Of a stretch of DNA of 64,000 nt, positions 37,701 to 44,518 are shown one piece after another. How positions within the stretch are numbered: the first letter of the stretch is position 1; each line of letters begins with the position of its first letter. Under the pieces are notes generated by a model. It saw only the letters and a program-made list of their open reading frames with translations. It was not told the DNA's origin and did no database searches. Position numbers and translations under genes: made by a program. This stretch comes from an uncultured Alkaliphilus sp. (GTDB lineage Bacteria; Bacillota; Clostridia; Peptostreptococcales; Natronincolaceae), in assembly GCA_938074565.1 (NCBI GenBank), contig CALJEQ010000023.1, positions 1 through 64,000 of the forward strand. Direction: 5' to 3'.

Positions 37701-40700
37701 ATATAATCATTATCTCTAATGGCAGATTTAAGTGGCTTTAACATTACAGCCACACAACCTTCCCCACCAATTGTTCCATCTGCTTCATCCGCGAAAGAGT
37801 AACATCTCTGTTTAGGTGAAACTATTCCAGAATTTAGGGCATATTGTTTATCAATTGGTTCTAATTCTAAATAAACCCCACCTACTATAGCTTCATCACA
37901 ATCTTTATTTTGAATTGATAACATTGCATAGTGTAGTGCCACTAATGAAGATGAACATGCTGTATCAATGGTTAGGGATGGTCCTCTTAATCCCATATGA
38001 TAAGAGATTCTTCCTGCTAAATTGGCTGGTACATTTGAAACTATCAGTTCATCCAAAGCTACATCCTTAACATGTTTTAGATAGGTTGGTATAATTGAAC
38101 TTATAAAGACTCCCACTTTATTTGAAGGGTTGTCCTCATTAAAATAACCGCTATTTTCCAAAGCTAAATATGAAGTCTCCAACATATTTCTATGATGTGG
38201 ATCCATACTAGTTGCCATTTTAGGCGATATTTTAAAGAAGAGTGGATCGAAGTAATCAATATCTTCTATATATCCCCATTGTAGATACTCTTTATTTGGC
38301 TGTTTATTTAGGTCTAATTCTATTCTTCTTTCAGGGATTTCAGAGATACAATCATTACCCTCTGTTAAATTACTCCAAAATTCATACATGTTTTTCGCTT
38401 GTGGTAATTTACCTGCTATACCAACAATAGCAATATCTGTATTTTCATCAGTAGCAGACTTGTCTTCTTCACTACCCTTTTCTTCATTTTTAATACCATC
38501 ACTTTGTCTTAAACTAAAATATCGGGTTATTTCAGATACTGTAGTATATGAAAACAAATCACTTAACTCTAATTTTTCATCTGTAAATGTCTTTTTCAAT
38601 TGCATATACATCTTAACAATTGAAATAGAGTCTCCCCCAACTTCATAAAAGTTATCTGTATTAATAAAATCTCCATGACCCAAAATAACTTTCCAAATAT
38701 CCGAAACTGTTTTTTCTATTTCAGTATGATTTAAACTAACTCTATTTGTTGCAGAGTCATTATCAACATTTAAATCTTTTATTTTAGCCAGCTTTCTGCG
38801 ATCAACCTTACCATTTGGGTTATATGGAAGTGTTGAAACTGCCATATATCTATTTGGTATCATATAACTAGGTAAAACTTTAGCTAGCTGCTTTTTTATG
38901 TTACTTACGTTAAGTTTATCGTTGGTCTCTACATAAGCGACTAATTGTTTTGTATTATTATATGTCTTAACAATAACAGCTACATTTTTACTATCTAATA
39001 CATCATTTAAGTGCTTTTCTATGTCTTCTAATTCAATACGATAACCATTTATCTTCACTTGTCTATCTATACGACCTAGATAGTCTATATCTCCACTTTC
39101 TAACCAACAACCTTGGTCTCCAGTTTTGTATAACATCCCATAGTCTTCTTCCTTTGAGAAGGGATTGACTATAAACTTTTCTTGGCTTTTTTCAGAATCA
39201 TTATAGTAACCTTGAGCCAAACAAATACCACTTAAACAAATTTCCCCAGGTACACCAACTGGTAGCAAATTACCGTATTTATTTATAATATATATTTTGG
39301 TATTTGCCCTTGGTTTTCCTATAAGGGATATTTCATTATCCAACCCTGTAAAATGATAAGTTGATGTTACCACCGAAGCTTCAGCTGGTCCATAGGCATT
39401 AATTACTTTCCCCTGTTTATTAAGGTATTTCTTAGCCTTCTGACAAACACTTGTGGGTACATGTTCACTACCAAGAGATATACAATTTAATTCTGGTAAT
39501 AACTCTGCCCCTTTGAATAATTGTTCCTGCTCAATATATTCAAATAAAAGGTTCATGACAGATGCAATTTCATCAATAACGTTAATTTTATTATCTTTTA
39601 AATAGTTAAAATACATCTCTGGATTTTTTCTCTCCATCGGATCAATTAAATGTAGTGTCCCCCCTGATATTAGCGGTGGAAATATTTGAAGTAGCGCACT
39701 ATCAAAAGCAAAGGGTAAGGACAATAATCCCTGAGTACCGACTTGATATTGGTATTCTTCCCTCACCCAGTAAACAAAGTCAGTGAAGGAATTATGGTTA
39801 ACCATAATACACTTAGGAACTCCAGTAGAACCAGATGTAGCTATTAAATATGCTAAATCGTTAACTTTTGCTTGATGAATTGTAGTTGCAAGCTCTTCTT
39901 TTATATCATCAATGAATAAACAATTATAATTTTCTAGGTTATACTTTTCATAGTACCCTCTAGTAGTAACTACCACACTGGGTAGTGAATGTTGAAGAAG
40001 GGCTATTATTCTCTCTTCTGGATATTTTGCATCAATTGGTAAAAAGGCTGCACCAGACTTCATAATTCCCATCATTGATAAAATTGCCTCAATAGATGTA
40101 TCCATTAGTATACATACAATGTCTTTTGCCTTAACGTTTTTCTCACCTATTAATTTAGCTGCTAAAGTATTAGATCTGTAATTTAACTTCTCATATGTCC
40201 ATTGTCTTCCTTCATGCTTAACAGCAATATGATTAGGTGTGGTTTCTGCTTGGTGTGTAAATAAATTAGCAACAGTTAAATCCTTTGGAAACTCTTTGTT
40301 TGTGGAGTTAAACTCAATACATATTTGATTCTGTTCTTCCTCTGAAACAAACTCCATGTCTGAAATTTTGATTTCCGTTTCCTCTATCCCAATATTTGCT
40401 ATGTTCTTTAGATGATTGGCTGTTTTAGTAATATAGTTTGAGTCATATTTGCTAGTATCATATTCAAATTCAAATTTTATATTCTCACCTGTAAATACAT
40501 TCAAAATTACAGGGAAATTATTGTGTTCTCTTACATCAATTGAATTTATTTGTAACTCTCCATTAATTTCTGGGAGAGGATAATTTTCTATCACAATTAA
40601 GGTTGAAAAAAGTTCATTAGTGCCTGTTAAATTAGACACCTTTTTAATCTGTTGTAAAGGTGCTAAATTGTACTGACTTACCAGCATTTGCTCTTCATTA

Positions 40701-41665
40701 GTTCTTTTAAGAAAGTCAATAAATCTGTCTTGTACATCAATCTTTCCTCTAAAAGGAATTGTATTTGAAAACATTCCTATGGCATCTATAATTCCATTTA
40801 TTTCGAGACTTCGACCCGATACTACATTTCCAAAAACAATATCTTCTTCTGAAGTATATTTATTTAATAGGACTGTCCATATTGAATAAATAAAAGATGA
40901 AAACAAAATATCATTCTTTTTTAAAAACTCATTAATATTTTTTGAGTCTTCTTTGGATAATTCTAATAAAATTTTCTCTCTTTGAATTCCGTTCTCTATT
41001 AATCTATTTGTGGAATTTACATAGGGTAGTTCGATATTATTCTCGTAATTAGTTAAATATTCACCCCAAAATTTAAGATGTTCTTTAATGTTAATATTAT
41101 TGATTTCTTTTACGTAGTTTACATAATTGAAATAATTTGTTGAGTTTTGGTTTTCTACATTATTATAATAGGTGAATAAGTCCTTTAGTAAGTTGCCTAA
41201 ACTCCATCCATCCATAATAATGTGATGATATTGTATTATTAAAGTATTATTGTCTATAGAATCTTTTATTAAATAGAAATTAATTAGTGTATCAGCGTCC
41301 ATTTTAATACCTTGTTGAAAGATTTCTTCCCCAATTTTATTAACATATTCATCGTAGTTTTTATTATTTTCGTTGTTATATTCATAAATAGTTAAGGGAA
41401 GAAGATTAGACTTTAATATCAAACACGCTGGATTATTAAGATTTTCCCATCTAAATGTACTTCTAAGAGCTTCATTTTCTAAAAAAATTCTTTTTAATGC
41501 CTGAGTAAATTTATCTATCTTAACATCTCCACCCAAACCTAATATAACTTGGTTAACATACATATTAGGCTCATTGCTTTTTAAACAGTGATAAAATATA
41601 CCTAGCTGTGGACTTGTTAAGTCTATAATATTACAAATACTATCCTTATGTAATTTTTTATGCAT
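34799..41665 (-). CDS. Hybrid NRPS-PKS, C-A-T-KS-KR-T, no acyltransferase
   Basis: The protein of about 2288 residues starts at ATG 41665, where GGAGGAAG lies just upstream; an ATG at 41680 overlaps that site. The order is C about 10-440 (HHIIMDG), A about 450-970, T (Ser 1013), KS about 1077-1500 with Cys1237 (DTACSSS), His1373 and His1413 all present, a post-KS linker without an AT domain, KR about 1916-2110 with the NADPH motif TGGTGGIA and catalytic Tyr2070, and a final T (Ser 2229). The specificity residues read DSLDSGAVVK, not recognised; the A5 motif is YGPAE instead of YGPTE. The module would add one amino acid, extend it by two carbons and reduce the ketone, giving a beta-hydroxy gamma-amino acid unit. 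Malonyl loading must come from a trans-acting acyltransferase outside the window. Confidence 0.92.
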   Translation of the reverse strand: MHKKLHKDSICNIIDLTSPQLGIFYHCLKSNEPNMYVNQVILGLGGDVKIDKFTQALKRIFLENEALRSTFRWENLNNPACLILKSNLLPLTIYEYNNENNKNYDEYVNKIGEEIFQQGIKMDADTLINFYLIKDSIDNNTLIIQYHHIIMDGWSLGNLLKDLFTYYNNVENQNSTNYFNYVNYVKEINNINIKEHLKFWGEYLTNYENNIELPYVNSTNRLIENGIQREKILLELSKEDSKNINEFLKKNDILFSSFIYSIWTVLLNKYTSEEDIVFGNVVSGRSLEINGIIDAIGMFSNTIPFRGKIDVQDRFIDFLKRTNEEQMLVSQYNLAPLQQIKKVSNLTGTNELFSTLIVIENYPLPEINGELQINSIDVREHNNFPVILNVFTGENIKFEFEYDTSKYDSNYITKTANHLKNIANIGIEETEIKISDMEFVSEEEQNQICIEFNSTNKEFPKDLTVANLFTHQAETTPNHIAVKHEGRQWTYEKLNYRSNTLAAKLIGEKNVKAKDIVCILMDTSIEAILSMMGIMKSGAAFLPIDAKYPEERIIALLQHSLPSVVVTTRGYYEKYNLENYNCLFIDDIKEELATTIHQAKVNDLAYLIATSGSTGVPKCIMVNHNSFTDFVYWVREEYQYQVGTQGLLSLPFAFDSALLQIFPPLISGGTLHLIDPMERKNPEMYFNYLKDNKINVIDEIASVMNLLFEYIEQEQLFKGAELLPELNCISLGSEHVPTSVCQKAKKYLNKQGKVINAYGPAEASVVTSTYHFTGLDNEISLIGKPRANTKIYIINKYGNLLPVGVPGEICLSGICLAQGYYNDSEKSQEKFIVNPFSKEEDYGMLYKTGDQGCWLESGDIDYLGRIDRQVKINGYRIELEDIEKHLNDVLDSKNVAVIVKTYNNTKQLVAYVETNDKLNVSNIKKQLAKVLPSYMIPNRYMAVSTLPYNPNGKVDRRKLAKIKDLNVDNDSATNRVSLNHTEIEKTVSDIWKVILGHGDFINTDNFYEVGGDSISIVKMYMQLKKTFTDEKLELSDLFSYTTVSEITRYFSLRQSDGIKNEEKGSEEDKSATDENTDIAIVGIAGKLPQAKNMYEFWSNLTEGNDCISEIPERRIELDLNKQPNKEYLQWGYIEDIDYFDPLFFKISPKMATSMDPHHRNMLETSYLALENSGYFNEDNPSNKVGVFISSIIPTYLKHVKDVALDELIVSNVPANLAGRISYHMGLRGPSLTIDTACSSSLVALHYAMLSIQNKDCDEAIVGGVYLELEPIDKQYALNSGIVSPKQRCYSFADEADGTIGGEGCVAVMLKPLKSAIRDNDYIYSVIKGSAVVQDGDRSNGITAPNADAQAECIKKAWENSRIEPNTISYIETHGSATKLGDPIEVSGIEKAFANVKVEKQSIPIGCVKTNVGHLDAVAGLAGMVKTVLCLDNSTLVPSINFEKPNPFINFDDSPVYVLNNKIKWELPASKIRRAGVSSFGLSGTNCHVVLEEFEKPQNLKEEDKEYYLLLMSGNSKTALKNQLQTLVSFLNRNNTVNLSNLCYTMAVHRQHFDYRKAFIFKNMEDLLMQIEETLKLFKNNPPTKIKPVEIESSNHIEVSEMNYLQLGELYQQGVKLNLKGILRGQLIYLPNEPFEKKSYWIKEQGQNQQKITSNTFDQNIKDLITKELYHRLEWRETTSIQGGGGTDGDMTLIVYCHNLALYSNLLNTLRTNFKEVIIITNNHQGYQQLATNHYGINYTNEADYRLLYEELSNKYRKIDAQVNLIGDNTSYINQKVSNLEKLQLKLKELVVSSTYSCRLKEVYFGNHSFINYFITYKGYNISLDDDLVEPYVNICSSISRTINREVINTKSFVIDIDEDMINADVGKGQSSLVDEIISNNSELEVCYRNGLRYLPHLVGIKYEDKKLEDPIKEDGVYIITGGTGGIALELSKHMANRKNVNLYLISRTAVDLQSENKILKITNAINEIKDLGSNVETIKADVSNYEEMKKVINYIREKHGLINGVIHTAGIQGDKKPFVEATWKDYERVFEAKVYGTMVLDQLLRNELLDFFVMFSSIDARLSMTKTSSYSSANSFLDSFATMNRQLGKKYYSINWGGWRTIGMGVSDEPVDKETMLQNLKDFGSLSALRLGLDIKDALNSFEFIIATNSNDVWVTYIDDEDRKEFKEISFFQVDFEEKKVKPNTSIQDRLADITLNKVIDDVKSIWMDVLELDDVDEDESFFVYGGDSINGIEITFELSKIYGIKLEVTKLFDYDTVVDLGNYIYDTVSTEKNSVKSFSIPKAKPIA

Positions 41666-41716
41666 GTTTTCTTCCTCCATTAAACTAAAAATTTTACTTA
41701 TATATAACCATTTAAA

Positions 41717-41740
41717 TTAAGGAGGGTTTCCCCCCCTTAA
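41717..41740. repeat. Intercistronic GC-rich hairpin
   Basis: TTAAGGAGGG and CCCCCCTTAA pair with one mismatch around a three-base loop, in the 107-base gap between the carrier protein gene and the NRPS-PKS gene. On the minus strand only a weak U-rich tail (TTAATTTAAAT) follows. It may be a leaky terminator that lowers expression of the large synthetases relative to the upstream genes, or an RNA-stability element. Confidence 0.5.
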
Positions 41741-41772
41741 TTTTTAATCTCTATTACTACCTTTTAATTTTG

Positions 41773-42051
41773 TTAAACTTCTACCGTTGCTTCATTAAGT
41801 TTGTTATTTACTGTATCAATTATATCTTTAATAGACTCCATAGTTGTGTAGTCCAACATACAGTCTTCAAATTCTATATCAAACTCATTTTCTATTTCTA
41901 CAATTAGTTTTATATATGAAATTGAGTTTAGACCTAACTCCAGTATGTTATCTTCTTCTTTTATTCCATCTAGATTAATATCTACCTCTTCTGGTTGTTC
42001 AGTTAATACTCTTTTTATAGTATCCATAACTAATTCGTTAACCTTATTCAT
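41773..42051 (-). CDS. Free-standing acyl/peptidyl carrier protein
   Basis: The 92-residue protein has the carrier signature ELGLNSISYIKLIVEIE, in which the Ser after LGLN would receive 4'-phosphopantetheine. The acidic composition and length fit a discrete ACP (about 75-95 residues). It lies between the B12-type radical SAM gene and the NRPS-PKS gene, and the butirosin precedent (carrier BtrI used by BtrH) suggests that it carries a substrate for tailoring or for one of the BtrH-like proteins. What it is loaded with is unknown; no adenylating or acyl-CoA enzyme dedicated to it is visible. The start has an AAGGAGTAATG-type site. Confidence 0.88.
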   Translation of the reverse strand: MNKVNELVMDTIKRVLTEQPEEVDINLDGIKEEDNILELGLNSISYIKLIVEIENEFDIEFEDCMLDYTTMESIKDIIDTVNNKLNEATVEV

Positions 42052-42091
42052 TTCACATTACTCCTTTAATGTTTTTATATTTTCTTACATG

Positions 42092-43663
42092 TTATATATT
42101 ACTTAACACCTCATCTAAAGCGTTAAACTTTGAATAAAGCTGTTCTTTGCTATTTTCCCATTGGTTAATGAAGTCTTGATAAAATTCTTCGCTTCTATCT
42201 TCCCTAACAAGATCACATAATTCTATTAGTTTACGTAGGTTGATTTTTTTGATTTCATTGATGACAATTAGATATTCTTTACCTGCCTCTGTTTCCCATA
42301 ATCCATTGGCATTAGTTGTATCTGTTTGATATACTTTTCCATTTATGCTTGTACAGTTTTCTCCCCATAAACAACATATATCATAATACTCTTGTGCTTT
42401 TTTATCACTAAAATGATAACCGAACCAAACATCCCTACAAACCAAATTATACTCATTTACCATTCTATATAGGTCGTTGGCAGGGTTAATTCCCACCACA
42501 GAGTCAACTGGGAAGGGGTATCTTCCCCCAGAACCTAAAATATGTTCATAAAATTCATTGGTCTCCAGTTGTTGCAAGTTTTCCTTTAATTCATCCAATG
42601 TTGCAAATGGGTCAAACAACATATATCCTAAAGCCGTATGTATCTTATGCTTTCTAACTATTTCTATGGCTTTAATATTTTGTTCTACAGTACACCCTTT
42701 ACGGAAGAAATCTAATTTACTTTGTAGGAAGGTTTCTATTCCAATAAAGAAACTTGTTAATCCAACTTCCTTTAGTTCAGGAAGTAATTCATCATATTTT
42801 ATTACATCATTAGCCCTTGCTTGAGCAATAAATTCAAATTTAATGTTTCTTTCTTTTATTAGATCAATGAATTTTCTTAACCATTCTGTTCTTTCTTTTG
42901 AATAAAGAAGGAAGGTTTCATCTTGAAAACGTACTAATTTTGTTCCTTTTTCCTTAACTAAGTATTCTAGTTCATTAACTACATCTTCAACTTCTCTAAT
43001 TCTTAAATCTTTAAAGTTGATGGAGTATCTTGCATTTGCCATCTCACAGAATATACAATTACTAGTACACCCTGTAATTGTTCTTACCTCCACCTTTTCT
43101 TGTGTTCCTTCTCCTCTTTTTACCCAAGGCATGTTTTCAAACTTTGTGTATTTAGTTGATGGTGGGTTAACAACTATTTGTCTTTTTTCATTTTTATATG
43201 CCAAACCTGGAATCTGGTGGTATGACTTTCCACTTTGTATACAGTCAAATAAATCAACAAATATCTTTTCGTCTAATCCAATAATACCCACATCTGCCCT
43301 ATCAATTATTTGTAGCACCTTTTTATGGTTTAATATTGTATAATAACCAAATATTGCAACTATAGCATTGGGCTTTAATTTCTTAATTTTTATAGCCATT
43401 TTTGCAACATTAACCATTGAATCATAGTCCACATACATTGCAAAAAAATCATAATCCCTTTTATTGACTATTACATTAAAATCCTTTTCATTTTTATTCT
43501 TATAAAATAATTCATAGTTATCTACCGTATGTCCATAACCCTCCAATAACGATTGTAGTTGAGAAATTTCAACCATTTCTAGCTCTCCAACGGAAGTGTG
43601 ATCCCAAAATTCAACCTTTGCATAATAGCCACGCATTTCGGGAAATATAATACATGCATTCAT
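42092..43663 (-). CDS. Radical SAM enzyme with N-terminal B12-binding-type domain
   Basis: The 523-residue protein has an N-terminal Rossmann-like half (about 1-150, DYDFFAMYVDYDSMVNVAKM and VAIFGYYTILNHKKVL) that matches the B12-binding domain position of class B radical SAM enzymes, although the classical DxHxxG motif is not seen, as is common in this class. The radical SAM core follows with CTSNCIFC (Cys199, Cys203, Cys206) and ends about residue 420; the C-terminal 100 residues are helical. Such enzymes carry out methylations at unreactive carbons or ring rearrangements. In this cluster it would modify an amino acid or a carrier-bound intermediate. The start has AAGGAGGAAG. B12 dependence and substrate are inferred. 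Confidence 0.8.
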   Translation of the reverse strand: MNACIIFPEMRGYYAKVEFWDHTSVGELEMVEISQLQSLLEGYGHTVDNYELFYKNKNEKDFNVIVNKRDYDFFAMYVDYDSMVNVAKMAIKIKKLKPNAIVAIFGYYTILNHKKVLQIIDRADVGIIGLDEKIFVDLFDCIQSGKSYHQIPGLAYKNEKRQIVVNPPSTKYTKFENMPWVKRGEGTQEKVEVRTITGCTSNCIFCEMANARYSINFKDLRIREVEDVVNELEYLVKEKGTKLVRFQDETFLLYSKERTEWLRKFIDLIKERNIKFEFIAQARANDVIKYDELLPELKEVGLTSFFIGIETFLQSKLDFFRKGCTVEQNIKAIEIVRKHKIHTALGYMLFDPFATLDELKENLQQLETNEFYEHILGSGGRYPFPVDSVVGINPANDLYRMVNEYNLVCRDVWFGYHFSDKKAQEYYDICCLWGENCTSINGKVYQTDTTNANGLWETEAGKEYLIVINEIKKINLRKLIELCDLVREDRSEEFYQDFINQWENSKEQLYSKFNALDEVLSNI

Positions 43664-43793
43664 AAAACTTCCTCCTTATTTTGTATTCATTAAAAAAACA
43701 TAAAATTAGAATTCTCAACTATTTTGTCTAATATATCACCCAACGGAACAATTAACTCACTTATTTATTATCCTTAGTAACTTTTAGCTTCTA

Positions 43794-44501
43794 TTAACCA
43801 AATTCAATAACAGAAGTTTCTTTATCTAGGTAGTATATTTCATATGCACCACCACAAACTAATGTTAAATACTCCACCATTTTATTCATTGTATTTACCA
43901 AATCGGTTTTATTGATATTATCTATGGTGGCTTCACAGGCTAGAATAATGTTCTTTGTATCTTCAGTTATTTTTGTTAGGTCACTATCCCTATAATTCCA
44001 GTTTCTTGTTAATACCCTATCACCATCAGCATAAATAATTTCTCCATTTGAGGTATACTCTGGTTCTTTACCACCTATAGGGATAAACAGTTCTTCCCCT
44101 TTAGATATTCTTAGGGTTATCTCTTCTGATAGTTGATCTAAGTCATACCCTCCTATTGGTAGCATATATAAAAGTTCCACTGCTAAATAAGCATTGACTA
44201 TTGGGTTAATATTAGGAAATTGACTGTCCTTTAATATTCTCTTTAAAAAAGCCTCGGCAGTCGGTCTAAACTTATTAGGATTCATTCCACATTTCCTATA
44301 AATATCCCGCCATACTTTAATATTGTTTTCTTCAGTTAAAGGCTTGTCTCCTACAACTTCATTCAGTTTTACTGTATTTTCTTTTATGATGTCTAATAAA
44401 TTATTGGATTGGGTATTATTATTCAGTCCTTTTCCAATGACAACTCCAATTATTAAGTCTGGAAATAGCTCTAGTATTTTTTCATCTATTCTATATTTCA
44501 T
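43794..44501 (-). CDS. B3/B4 domain protein (PheRS editing-type)
   Basis: The 235-residue protein has the B3/B4 domain of the phenylalanyl-tRNA synthetase beta chain, with VWRDIYRKCGMNPNKFRPTAEA followed by FLKRILKD and the segments NAYLAVELLYMLPIGGYDLD and ADGDRVLTRNWNYRD. In PheRS this domain removes wrongly attached tyrosine from tRNA. Stand-alone versions occur in many bacteria with unknown roles. The start is ATG 44501, because AGGTG precedes it at the right distance; the GTG at 44510 overlaps that site. It lies inside the NRPS operon, 17 bases after the preceding stop. A role in clearing mischarged tRNA caused by a non-standard amino acid of the pathway, hence self-protection, is an inference. 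Confidence 0.75.
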   Translation of the reverse strand: MKYRIDEKILELFPDLIIGVVIGKGLNNNTQSNNLLDIIKENTVKLNEVVGDKPLTEENNIKVWRDIYRKCGMNPNKFRPTAEAFLKRILKDSQFPNINPIVNAYLAVELLYMLPIGGYDLDQLSEEITLRISKGEELFIPIGGKEPEYTSNGEIIYADGDRVLTRNWNYRDSDLTKITEDTKNIILACEATIDNINKTDLVNTMNKMVEYLTLVCGGAYEIYYLDKETSVIEFG

Positions 44502-44518
44502 ACTTTTCACCTACTTAA

